Of a stretch of DNA of 62,091 nucleotides, positions 49,098-59,742 are shown one piece after another. The position numbers and the translations under genes were made by a program. Source of the stretch: Pseudomonadota bacterium (lineage in GTDB: Bacteria > Pseudomonadota > Gammaproteobacteria > Arenicellales > UBA868); the NCBI GenBank assembly GCA_002718155.1, contig PBDS01000030.1:9660-71750 (forward strand), given 5' to 3'. Each line of letters opens with the position of its first letter. Positions within the stretch are counted from its first letter, which is position 1. The notes below the pieces were generated by a model. That model was not told where the DNA came from and ran no database searches. It worked only from the letters and a program-made list of their open reading frames with translations.

Positions 49098-49826
49098 ATG
49101 ACAATAAAAATAGACAAAACAATCACCGAATTTGAGGTGCTTGGCGGCGCCGGGAAAACCGCAGAACCGCTTTCATCAGCCTCACAAACCGGCACTATCG
49201 CCGGCGCCGAAAACTCTACCTCTAATGTCATTCAGATGCACGAAAAGGTCGAGCGTCCAGAGATGTTGGTGGGTAGCACCTATAAGATCAAAACACCTCT
49301 TTCCGAACACGCCCTGTATGTCACCATCAATGACATCGTGCTAAACCCTGAAACCCCTTACGAGAAGCGGCGACCATTTGAGATTTTCATCAACTCCAAA
49401 AACATGGATCACTTCCAGTGGATAGTCGCGCTGACCCGAATCATCTCGGCAGTCTTCCGCAAGGGTGGGGATGCAACCTTTCTGGTCGAAGAACTGCGCA
49501 GCGTTTTCGACCCCCAGGGTGGTTATTTCAAACGCGGTGGCAAGTACACACCATCGCTGGTGGCCGAGATCGGTGATGCCATAGAAGCACACATGAAGAT
49601 GATCGGTATGATCAAAGAAGACCCCCTGGAGGAACACCAGCAGAAACTGGTGGATGAAAAACGCCAGGCCTACGAATACAACGCAGATACAAAAGCGCCG
49701 GCAGAAGACGCTGGTACCGGGTTTCCTGCTGAAGCGAGATTGTGCGCTAAATGCCGTACAAAGGCAGTGGTGCTCCTGGACGGTTGTATGACCTGCCTGA
49801 ACTGCGGCGATTCAAAATGCGGTTGA
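49098..49826 (+). CDS. NrdJb-type C-terminal component of split class II ribonucleotide reductase
   Basis: FEIFINSKNMDHFQWIVALTRIISAVFRKGGDATFLVEELRSVFDPQGG; C-terminal Cys-rich LCAKCRTKAVVLLDGCMTCLNCGDSKCG. Confidence 0.85.
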   Translation: MTIKIDKTITEFEVLGGAGKTAEPLSSASQTGTIAGAENSTSNVIQMHEKVERPEMLVGSTYKIKTPLSEHALYVTINDIVLNPETPYEKRRPFEIFINSKNMDHFQWIVALTRIISAVFRKGGDATFLVEELRSVFDPQGGYFKRGGKYTPSLVAEIGDAIEAHMKMIGMIKEDPLEEHQQKLVDEKRQAYEYNADTKAPAEDAGTGFPAEARLCAKCRTKAVVLLDGCMTCLNCGDSKCG

Positions 49827-49885
49827 TCCGCCGCTATCTGGACTAGATCTCGATACTGACGACCCAGCCTGTGTATTGTGCCATT

Positions 49886-49953
49886 GGTGCTTTCAACTTA
49901 ATACCATTAAGCTTTGCTAGCACCGGCTAAAGGCAACCCCTTCAGCTCTTGCC
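49886..49953 (+). promoter_or_regulatory. Structured 5' leader upstream of metY (candidate riboswitch-like element)
   Basis: Stem GGTGCT (49886-49891)/AGCACC (49919-49924) enclosing hairpin CTTAAT-ACC-ATTAAG (49897-49911), followed by GGCTAAAGGCAACCCC and an alternative stem GGCAA/TTGCC; metY starts at 49991. Confidence 0.45.
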
Positions 49954-49990
49954 AATGTTTTGTTTGTCTGGGCCGACCCCGGAGAAAAAA

Positions 49991-51286
49991 ATGAGTACAG
50001 TCAAAACTTTCGGGTTTGATACCCTGACCCTGCACGCCGGACAGCAACCCGACCCGGTAACGGGAGCCCGGGCAACGCCGATCTACCAGACCGCATCGTA
50101 TGTCTTCAAGAGCCCCGACCATGCGGCATCGCTGTTCAATGTCGAACGTGCCGGTCATGTTTACTCACGCATCACAAACCCCACCAACGCCGTCCTGGAA
50201 GAACGAATCACGGCCCTTGAAGGCGGTGTCGGAGCAATCGCCACAGCCAGTGGTCAGGCTGCCTGTCACCTGGCGATCGCCACACTGTTGGGATCCGGTT
50301 CGCACATCGTGTCGTCACGTTCGATCTATGGCGGGACACACAACCTGCTTGACTACACGCTGCGCCGATTCGGGATAGAAACCACGTTCGTCGACCCCCG
50401 AGATCCGGACGCTTTCGCTAAAGCGGTACAACCCGAAACCCGTCTGTTATTCGGTGAAACGCTCGGAAATCCTGGCTTGGAGGTACTGAATATCCCAGTA
50501 TTAGCTGAGGTTGCCCATCGTCATGGCCTGCCACTGATGATCGATTCGACCTTCACCACACCTTATCTCTGTCGGCCCTTCGAACTCGGTGCCGACATCA
50601 TCTTCCACTCTGCTACCAAGTTCCTGAGCGGACATGGCGTAATCATTGGGGGGCTGCTGGTGGACGGTGGCGGATTCGACTGGGAGGCGTCCGGGAAATT
50701 TCCCACCATGACCGAGCCTTATGCAGGCTTTCACAATATGAATTTCGCCCAGGAATTCGGCCCCGCAGCTTTCATTACCAGGGCTCGGAAAGAAGGTGCT
50801 AGAGACTTTGGTGCCTGCATGAGCCCGACGACCGCGTTCCAGGTTCTGCAGGGTATGGAGACACTGCCACTGCGTATGCAACGACACGTTGAGAACACCC
50901 GAAAAGTCGTCGACTTTCTTTGTGGACAAGCTGCGGTCGAATGGGTGAGCTACCCGGAACTGCCTGACCATCCCGACCATGAACTGGCACAGAAGATCCT
51001 GCCTCGGGGTTGCGGTGCGGTTTTCAGCTTCAGTGTCAAAGGGGGCCGTGCGGCTGGTCAGCGATTTATCGAGAAGGTTGAACTGCTATCACATTTAGCC
51101 AATGTCGGTGATGCCAAGTCGCTGGTCATCCATCCCGCCAGTACCACACACCATCGAATGGATGCGGATGCGCTTGAAGCCGCTGGCATCTCCGAAGGTC
51201 TGATTCGACTGTCGGTCGGGTTGGAAGATCCCGATGACCTTATCCAGGATCTTGATGGGGCACTGAGATCCTCTCAGAAAACCTGA
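49991..51286 (+). CDS. metY: O-acetylhomoserine (thiol)-lyase
   Basis: FDTLTLHAGQQPDPVTGARATPIYQTASYVF; YSRITNPTNAVLEERI; HSATKFLSGHGVIIGG. Confidence 0.93.
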   Translation: MSTVKTFGFDTLTLHAGQQPDPVTGARATPIYQTASYVFKSPDHAASLFNVERAGHVYSRITNPTNAVLEERITALEGGVGAIATASGQAACHLAIATLLGSGSHIVSSRSIYGGTHNLLDYTLRRFGIETTFVDPRDPDAFAKAVQPETRLLFGETLGNPGLEVLNIPVLAEVAHRHGLPLMIDSTFTTPYLCRPFELGADIIFHSATKFLSGHGVIIGGLLVDGGGFDWEASGKFPTMTEPYAGFHNMNFAQEFGPAAFITRARKEGARDFGACMSPTTAFQVLQGMETLPLRMQRHVENTRKVVDFLCGQAAVEWVSYPELPDHPDHELAQKILPRGCGAVFSFSVKGGRAAGQRFIEKVELLSHLANVGDAKSLVIHPASTTHHRMDADALEAAGISEGLIRLSVGLEDPDDLIQDLDGALRSSQKT

Positions 51287-51306
51287 TAACCGGCCGCCTT
51301 TTTACT

Positions 51307-52095
51307 GTGTACCTGCAGACCAAAAAAAAGCAGACCTATGCTTACACCGGCGCCCGGCCGCATCAGAAAGGCCTTGAGTCGGTGGTCTTCGTACACGGCA
51401 CCGGTATGGATCACACGGTCTGGGTCCTGCCAGCACGTTACTTCGCCCGGCACCGGTTCAATGTCCTGGCAACCGACTTGCCTGGCCACGGTCGATCTGA
51501 GGGTCCGCCGGCCAAAACTATTGAAGACATGTCGGATGCCGTGCTTGCCGCCATGGATGCAGCAAAAATCAGAACTGCCGCACTGGTCGGCCACAGCATG
51601 GGTTCGCTGGTGACGCTGGCGCTGGCCGCACGATATCCTGAAAGAGCCCGCTCGTTGGCGCTGATCGGTACAGCGGTACCTATGGCGGTCCACAAGTCAC
51701 TGCTGAGCAGTGCTGCCAAGAACGACCATGGCGCCATCGATATGCTGACTTATTGGGGCTACAGCAAGGCCGCACAACTCGGTGGCAACGAAAACCCGGG
51801 CATGTGGATGGTCGGCGGCACACTGAGATTGCTCGAGCAATCCAAGGATCATGTGATTCACACAGGCCTTGAGGCCTGCAGTCGCTATGATAGCGGTATC
51901 AGCCACGCGGATGCCGTCCGCTGCCCGACGCTATTTATCCTCGGACGCCGCGATATCATGACGCCTGCCAGGACAGGTCAGGAACTGGCAAAGACTATTT
52001 CCGGATCCAAGGTCACGGTTCTCGAGGGTAGCGGCCATTCCCTTATGATGGAACGACCAAACGATGTGCTCGATGCATTGATCGATATCGTCTGA
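51307..52095 (+). CDS. Alpha/beta hydrolase
   Basis: VVFVHGTGMDHTVW; ATDLPGHGRSEG; ALVGHSMGSLVTL nucleophile elbow; LEGSGHSLMMERP. Confidence 0.88.
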   Translation: MYLQTKKKQTYAYTGARPHQKGLESVVFVHGTGMDHTVWVLPARYFARHRFNVLATDLPGHGRSEGPPAKTIEDMSDAVLAAMDAAKIRTAALVGHSMGSLVTLALAARYPERARSLALIGTAVPMAVHKSLLSSAAKNDHGAIDMLTYWGYSKAAQLGGNENPGMWMVGGTLRLLEQSKDHVIHTGLEACSRYDSGISHADAVRCPTLFILGRRDIMTPARTGQELAKTISGSKVTVLEGSGHSLMMERPNDVLDALIDIV

Positions 52096-52153
52096 TATCT
52101 ATACCGATAGACACTGGTGGCAAGCCGGTGGCTGCCGGCGCGGACCACAAAAA

Positions 52154-52187
52154 AACCCGCTAATTTATCTGTTAAACCGTTCGGGTC
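52154..52187 (-). terminator. Weak intrinsic-terminator-like hairpin downstream of the PA14 gene
   Basis: Minus strand ACCCG...CGGGT stem followed by TTTTTT; long imperfect loop with inner TTTA/TAAA pairing. Confidence 0.4.
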
Positions 52188-52191
52188 ATCA

Positions 52192-52827
52192 CTACTGACC
52201 GATTTGCTTATCAAGATGGGCCAGTGCATCCGGCGGAACGTGCACCCTGGATTGAGACCCGGGTAACTTCCACATCAACTGCAGCGCCGAGGTCCCCTTT
52301 TTCTGGTAGTAGTTGATCCACAGTTCGTACCATCCCGTCTGGACCACATCGAAAGGAATCGGCGGTGACCAGCGATTGGCGTGAATCTCCGGGTCGTACC
52401 AGACCCGCTTACCTCCGATACGCACCTTGACGCCGTCATTGGATTCCACCCGGAACGTGTAGGTCCCGGTCTGGTTGAAGCGGATCAGACCCCTGATGTG
52501 CGCGGCCACCAACAGCGGCCGATCAGAAGTGAGTACGTTTCCATCGACAGTCCGATGTGCGATCTTGGCCAGCGGTCGGCCGATGACAGGAACATCCAGC
52601 GTTTCGATGTCATCGACGTGAACCTGGCGACCGTACGCGTAAGTAACCGCGAGCCCCGGATTCAGGCTTGCTTTCTCCGGCTGCGGATCCCAGGGCTGCG
52701 CCCCGGTGACCGGTTCCACAGCGGCTGCAGCGAGCCCGGTTAACGCCAACACAAGTCCCACCCACCAGACTCCCAAGGAGCGGGAAGCTGTTGCCTGGAA
52801 ATGCGTATCAGCTGCGTTCCTCATCAT
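52192..52827 (-). CDS. Exported PA14-domain protein
   Basis: N-terminal hydrophobic signal (LGVWWVGLVLALTGLAAAA); PA14-like IRGLIRFNQTGTYTFRVESNDGVKVRIGGKRVWYDP...GWYELWINYYQKKGTSALQLMWKLPGS. Confidence 0.78.
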   Translation of the reverse strand: MMRNAADTHFQATASRSLGVWWVGLVLALTGLAAAAVEPVTGAQPWDPQPEKASLNPGLAVTYAYGRQVHVDDIETLDVPVIGRPLAKIAHRTVDGNVLTSDRPLLVAAHIRGLIRFNQTGTYTFRVESNDGVKVRIGGKRVWYDPEIHANRWSPPIPFDVVQTGWYELWINYYQKKGTSALQLMWKLPGSQSRVHVPPDALAHLDKQIGQ

Positions 52828-53024
52828 AACTCCTCCCGGCCGTGGTGTTGGTGTTCGGTCACCCATCCCCTCCTATTTCAATCCAGTCATCCTGTTTCAC
52901 AAATATCGCGCACAATTTGATCCGCCTTCAGATTGAACCGGTGATCGTTCATTTTACATGGACTGTATGGCCTGGATATCCCTTTGGCCGCTGATAGCGC
53001 CCTTCACTAGGAACAGAGCCAATA

Positions 53025-53050
53025 GAAAGCCCCGCACACGCGGGGCTTTC
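53025..53050 (-). terminator. Intrinsic terminator of groESL
   Basis: Perfect 11-bp stem GAAAGCCCCGC-ACAC-GCGGGGCTTTC just after the groEL stop on the minus strand. Confidence 0.75.
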
Positions 53051-53077
53051 GGTGAACAACAGCGGTTCTGTGCGACG

Positions 53078-54748
<1,671 letters not shown>

Positions 54749-54792
54749 TTAATCTGAAGTTTAGTGTTCAACCGGATGAGCGTTCAGGTCGC

Positions 54793-55083
54793 TCAACCTT
54801 CTATGACACCCATAATGTCGTCTTCACGCATGACCAGGACGTCATCACCCTCTACTTTGACCTCGGTGCCGGAATATTTGCCAAAAAGCACTTTATCGCC
54901 GACCTTGACGTCCAAGGGACGCTGGTCACCGTTTTCCTGCACCTTGCCGTTACCGACGGCCAGGACTTCTCCAGTCATGGGCTTTTCTGCAGCACTGTCA
55001 GGAATTACGATCCCGCCAGCGCTGGTCCGCTCTTCCTCGAGACGTCGCACGACAACACGATCATGCAGCGGTCGAATGTTCAT
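54793..55083 (-). CDS. groES: Co-chaperonin GroES
   Basis: [36 protein letters not shown]. Confidence 0.99.
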   Translation of the reverse strand: MNIRPLHDRVVVRRLEEERTSAGGIVIPDSAAEKPMTGEVLAVGNGKVQENGDQRPLDVKVGDKVLFGKYSGTEVKVEGDDVLVMREDDIMGVIEG

Positions 55084-55144
55084 TACCTAGTTCTCCTAAA
55101 CGATTGATGGTTAGCAATTTAAAGTACCAAGTAGCAGAACGCTA

Positions 55145-55171
55145 TTAGCACTCACTTAAAGTGAGTGCTAA
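55145..55171 (-). promoter_or_regulatory. CIRCE element (HrcA operator) upstream of groES
   Basis: TTAGCACTC-N9-GAGTGCTAA, exact consensus arms. Confidence 0.96.
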
Positions 55172-55198
55172 TGATATCGCCTTTTATTTGCCTGTCAA
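55171..55198 (-). promoter_or_regulatory. sigma70 promoter of groESL
   Basis: Minus strand TTGACA-N16-TATCAT immediately upstream of CIRCE. Confidence 0.75.
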
Positions 55199-55213
55199 GG
55201 GATCCTCACGATC

Positions 55214-55645
55214 TTAGTCGTCTAGGCGCTGGTACTCGGCGTCGATGGTTTTCTCGGGGTGTGCCTGATCACGTGAGGCGACACTGGCCGGCATGATCCG
55301 ACCCCATTTCAGCAGATTGTGGATCATGAGGGCTCGAACTGGGGGTGTCAGGCAGGCAAATCCCACAAGATCGGTAAAAAAACCCGGCGTCAACAGCAAA
55401 GCGCCAGCGACGAGCAGAAATAGGCCTTCCACCAGCTGCAAGGCCGGTAACTCGCCACGTGACGCAACGTCTCGAAACCGCTTAAGGGCTGACAGTCCTT
55501 GTATTCGAACCAGCCAAGCGCCGACAACCGCTGTCAGAACCACCAGGAATAGGGTCCATCCCACACCGATAAACCCACCGATCCCAACGAAAAGATAGAT
55601 CTCGATCAACGGAACCACTAGAAAAATCAGGAAAATCGAAGGCAA
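55214..55645 (-). CDS. fxsA: FxsA family membrane protein
   Basis: FLVVPLIEIYLFVGIGGFIGVGWTLFLVVLTAVVGAWLVRIQGLSAL...GALLLTPGFFTDLVGFACLTPPVR. Confidence 0.92.
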   Translation of the reverse strand: MPSIFLIFLVVPLIEIYLFVGIGGFIGVGWTLFLVVLTAVVGAWLVRIQGLSALKRFRDVASRGELPALQLVEGLFLLVAGALLLTPGFFTDLVGFACLTPPVRALMIHNLLKWGRIMPASVASRDQAHPEKTIDAEYQRLDD

Positions 55646-55853
55646 ATCGAGAACCAGATCAGTTTCAGCACGGGACCCTAAAGCGACCCCGAACCAGGAA
55701 AGTTTCGCCCCATATTAATTGATTTGATCAGCAGCAGTGTGAATCGACGGCTAAAATAACATCTACACTGGACCGAGCGGGAACGCCAGCATCACGTCCA
55801 GCAGCAGGAGAAGATTCCCTTAAGGCCGCGGCAATGCCCTATTACCCCCAGCC

Positions 55854-58109
55854 ATGAAATACCTCGTCACCTGCGTGATGTCGCTGCTCCTGCACTCGGC
55901 AGGAGCACTGGCGCAACAGGACGAGTTGCTCACACCTGAGCAGGCATTCGCCTTCTCAGCCAACATCGTGACACCCGAAGCCATAGAAGCCGTCTGGACG
56001 ATTGCCGATGGCTACTACATGTACCGGAACAAGTTTGGCTTTATGACCGGCCCAGAAGGACCCAGAGTCGGGGCTCCGGCCTATCCACCGGGAACGATTA
56101 AACAGGATATCCTGTTCGGCGAAGTCGAGACCTACGAGCGGACCGTCCGGATCATTCTACCGTTTCAGAGCCCGACCAACGACCCCGGCCAGATTTCCCT
56201 AACGGCCAAAGGCCAAGGCTGCAACGAAACCGTAGGTGTGTGTTATCCACCAGTGACACGGACTGTCACCTTGAATCTCGCCGCGACGACAATGACTGCG
56301 GGGAACACCGACTCCCGGGTCCTTACCCTGAACAACACCGGCGGATTAGACAAGGCAGGTAACAGCACGTCGGTCAGTGAACTACAGAAACTGCTTGGCA
56401 TTGGTACCGAACCGCCTGAGTTCCTGGACCCGGAAGACGCCTTCCAGGTGGATATTCTGATTACAGGTGAAAGTTCCCTGGTGGCCCGATTTCAGATCGC
56501 GGAGGGTTATTACCTGTACCGTGACAAGCTGGAATTCCACCGGGTCGATGGAACGGCCCGAATCGGGCCTTATGGATTACCACCGGGAAGAATCAAGCAG
56601 GATGCGTACTTTGGCGAAGTCGCGGTCTACAACGAGGATTTCGATGTCCTCCTGCCACTTGAGCGGTCCAGCACGGCTGGCGGGGGCTTCTCGCTTAAAA
56701 CCACTTACCAGGGTTGTGCGGAAAAAGGGATTTGTTATCCACCGATCAGCAAGTCCTACCGCCTGGCACTGCCCGCGCTGATCGAGGTGGCCAACGCAAC
56801 AGACACCAATAGCCCGGAACAGTCAGGCAGGACTCTGATCGGCTACCTGGCCGCTGCCTTTGCTGCTGGTTTTCTGTTGACATTTACGCCGTGCGTTCTG
56901 CCGCTGATCCCGATTGTGTCCAGCCTTGTCGTCGGTCAGGGAAGCCAGGGGTCACGACTGCGTGGCGGTGCGATCTCCATGACCTACGTCCTTGGCACTG
57001 CAGTGACGTATGCTGCGATCGGAGCCGTCGCCGGTGCAACCGGGGAACAACTGCAGGCTTATTTCCAGAATATCTGGGCAATCGGATTGATCAGCCTCAT
57101 TCTCGCGCTGATGGCACTCTCGATGTTCGGCCTCTACGAGATACAGATGCCGGCAACCGTTCAGTCTCGATTATCCGAACGCACAGCCGGTTTGAGCCGG
57201 GGCTCTTTCGGTATGATCTTTGTGCTCGGCGCGATTTCTGCTGTGGTAGTGGGTGCTTGTGTCTCACCGCTCCTGATTTCTGTTCTCAGTGTCGCTATCC
57301 TTAAAGGTGACGCTTACCTCGGTGCAGCGCTGATGTTTTCCATGGCGATTGGTATGGGGATCATCCTGGTGGCCATTGGCTTCGGTGCCGGCGCTGTCCT
57401 GCCGCGCACAGGCCCCTGGATGGAACGCGTTAAACATGTCTTCGGCGTGATGCTACTCGGTGTCGCCATCTATCTGCTGGGGGTAGTTCCTGAAGTCCCA
57501 GTGCTCTTTCTGTGGGCCACGCTATTGATCGTTATCGGCGTTTACCTCGGCGCAACGCAGCCAGTTCCAGACCAGGCCAGTGGCTGGCGGTACCTCTGGA
57601 AGGGATTGGGCACTATCTGTCTGGTTTGGGGCGTGATCGCCATGCTCGGCGGATTCAGCGGGCGTCGTGACATTTTCAGACCCATAGAACTGGATCTGTT
57701 CGGTGGGTCAGAACCTGTACCTGCGATAGCGACCGCCGAATCTACCGGTTACATTTTCCAGCGCGTTGCTACCAACGACGAGCTTGACACGCGGCTAGCC
57801 GTTGCCCGGGCGGGCGGGCGGCCTGTCATCCTGGACTTTTACGCAGACTGGTGCACCGATTGTATCCGTATGGAGAACACGACCTTCAGCGACCGGGCGG
57901 TGTTGGATCAACTTTCCCGCTTTGAACTGTTACAGGTTGACGTCACTGATCCCACGGACCCCGGCAGCAGGGCAATCAAACAGCGCTTCGGTGTTTTCGG
58001 ACCGCCTGCACTGTTGTTTTTTGGTCCGGATGGAAAAGAACACTCAGAACGACGGCTGTATGGCTACCACAACCCCCCACAGTTTCTGGCCTTTCTGAGC
58101 ACACTGTAA
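55854..58109 (+). CDS. dsbD: Thiol:disulfide interchange protein DsbD with two tandem N-terminal alpha domains
   Basis: Signal peptide; two GxxCxxxxxxCYPP alpha-type motifs (GCNETVGVCYPP, GCAEKGICYPP); TM beta domain with FLLTFTPCVLPLIPI; C-terminal thioredoxin-like DFYADWCTDCIRME. Confidence 0.93.
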   Translation: MKYLVTCVMSLLLHSAGALAQQDELLTPEQAFAFSANIVTPEAIEAVWTIADGYYMYRNKFGFMTGPEGPRVGAPAYPPGTIKQDILFGEVETYERTVRIILPFQSPTNDPGQISLTAKGQGCNETVGVCYPPVTRTVTLNLAATTMTAGNTDSRVLTLNNTGGLDKAGNSTSVSELQKLLGIGTEPPEFLDPEDAFQVDILITGESSLVARFQIAEGYYLYRDKLEFHRVDGTARIGPYGLPPGRIKQDAYFGEVAVYNEDFDVLLPLERSSTAGGGFSLKTTYQGCAEKGICYPPISKSYRLALPALIEVANATDTNSPEQSGRTLIGYLAAAFAAGFLLTFTPCVLPLIPIVSSLVVGQGSQGSRLRGGAISMTYVLGTAVTYAAIGAVAGATGEQLQAYFQNIWAIGLISLILALMALSMFGLYEIQMPATVQSRLSERTAGLSRGSFGMIFVLGAISAVVVGACVSPLLISVLSVAILKGDAYLGAALMFSMAIGMGIILVAIGFGAGAVLPRTGPWMERVKHVFGVMLLGVAIYLLGVVPEVPVLFLWATLLIVIGVYLGATQPVPDQASGWRYLWKGLGTICLVWGVIAMLGGFSGRRDIFRPIELDLFGGSEPVPAIATAESTGYIFQRVATNDELDTRLAVARAGGRPVILDFYADWCTDCIRMENTTFSDRAVLDQLSRFELLQVDVTDPTDPGSRAIKQRFGVFGPPALLFFGPDGKEHSERRLYGYHNPPQFLAFLSTL

Positions 58110-58126
58110 TCCGCTGCCGGACACAT

Positions 58127-58660
58127 ATGCGCCGGTCAAGAATGCGTCTGGCCTACATCGCTTTGGTGATACTGGCAATACTTGGCGGCTATCTTGGGTC
58201 AGACTTTCTGCGTTCATCTGATTCACCCCGTCCAGAGACAGAGCAAAAACTGGTGTACTTCCAGCTACCTACCAGTCGGGGGGGGCAGTGGTCTTCGAGC
58301 CCGGTTCCGGCCAAAGTCGTGTTGGTTAATTTCTGGGCTACCTGGTGCCTACCCTGCCGTTCTGAAATCCCGCTGTTGATCGCCGCGCAGGCGTATCACA
58401 ACCTGGGACTACAGGTTGTCGGGATCGCAATCGACGATGAAGAGCCGGTTCGACGTTTCGAGGACGAGGTCGGAATGAACTACATCTCGCTGGTGAGCCG
58501 GATCGGTGGTACAGAACTGATGCGCCGGTACGGTAATCCAGGCCATCTGCCCTTCACGCTGGTTTTCAGCCCTGAAGGCATACTTCTTCATCGAAAAACT
58601 GGTGAGATCAGCGCTTCTGACCTGGATCACTGGCTCCGTAGACATTTTCTGAAACAATAA
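58127..58660 (+). CDS. TlpA/ResA-like thioredoxin-family protein
   Basis: N-terminal TM anchor; VVLVNFWATWCLPCRSEIPLL. Confidence 0.88.
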   Translation: MRRSRMRLAYIALVILAILGGYLGSDFLRSSDSPRPETEQKLVYFQLPTSRGGQWSSSPVPAKVVLVNFWATWCLPCRSEIPLLIAAQAYHNLGLQVVGIAIDDEEPVRRFEDEVGMNYISLVSRIGGTELMRRYGNPGHLPFTLVFSPEGILLHRKTGEISASDLDHWLRRHFLKQ

Positions 58661-58812
58661 CATGCTGACAAGATCTCTCAGAGAAATTTCTTCTAAAATC
58701 GTCTAATTTGCTGATAAATTAATTGAAAATGGCGCTAACTCCCAAAACTGGACGAAGCAGACCGAGTTATGCAGAATACAATACCGGGGGGGATCACATC
58801 GAGGGGGATTTC

Positions 58813-59277
58813 GTGAATCACATATTGCTACTACACGGCCCAAACCTGAATCTACTGGGCAACCGCGAACCTGTGCACTATGGTCACCAGACCCTAGCGG
58901 CGATTGATCAACATCTGGCCGAACTCGCGGAAACGAAGGGCTATAGTGTCAACAGCTTGCAATCCAATGCCGAACACATCCTGATCGACAGGATACACAG
59001 CGCGAGTACAGATGGCACCGGGTTCATCATCATCAACCCAGCGGCACTCACCCATACCAGTATAGCAATCAGGGACGCTCTAACAGCGGTCGCCATACCG
59101 TTCATTGAGGTCCATCTATCGAATATCCACGCTCGAGAACCCTTTCGCCGACACTCCTACTTCTCCGACCGGGCAATGGGCGTCATCGCCGGCTTCGGAG
59201 GGCAGAGCTATGAACTGGCCCTTGAGGCCGCCATGGATTATCTGGCCGCCCGAAAACAGGATCAGTCAGAGAGTTGA
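58813..59277 (+). CDS. aroQ: 3-dehydroquinate dehydratase type II
   Basis: [41 protein letters not shown] start with RBS gaggggga (ORF extends to 58723). Confidence 0.94.
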   Translation: MNHILLLHGPNLNLLGNREPVHYGHQTLAAIDQHLAELAETKGYSVNSLQSNAEHILIDRIHSASTDGTGFIIINPAALTHTSIAIRDALTAVAIPFIEVHLSNIHAREPFRRHSYFSDRAMGVIAGFGGQSYELALEAAMDYLAARKQDQSES

Positions 59278-59732
59278 TGGATATCCGCAAGGTCAAGAAA
59301 CTCATCGAGCTACTGGAGGAGTCCGGGCTCACGGAACTTGAAATCAGTGAAGGGGAAGAGTCGATTCGCCTCAGCCGGAGCGGAACGGCAACGGCCGTAC
59401 AATCCCATCCTCTTGTGGATTTGCAAGCACCTGAATTACCGGTTGGTCTAACCCAAGATAACCAAGAACAGCAACCGGCCCTGGATACGGTAGCCGTGAT
59501 CTCACCCATGGTTGGAACCTATTACGCTGCGGCCAATGCTGATTCGGAACCCTATGTCGCGCTTGGCAGCGAAGTCAACGTCGGAGATACCCTCTGTGTC
59601 ATTGAAGCGATGAAGATATTCAACCAGGTCGAAACCGAGATATCGGGATTTGTCCGCAAGATTCTTAAGCGCAGTGGGGACCCGGTCGAATATGGAGAAA
59701 CACTCTTCTTAATCGAATCAAACAACCCCTGA
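59274..59732 (+). CDS. accB: Biotin carboxyl carrier protein of acetyl-CoA carboxylase
   Basis: [34 protein letters not shown]; biotinylation motif [13 protein letters not shown]. Confidence 0.97.
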   Translation: MMDIRKVKKLIELLEESGLTELEISEGEESIRLSRSGTATAVQSHPLVDLQAPELPVGLTQDNQEQQPALDTVAVISPMVGTYYAAANADSEPYVALGSEVNVGDTLCVIEAMKIFNQVETEISGFVRKILKRSGDPVEYGETLFLIESNNP

Positions 59733-59742
59733 CTGGCCACAT

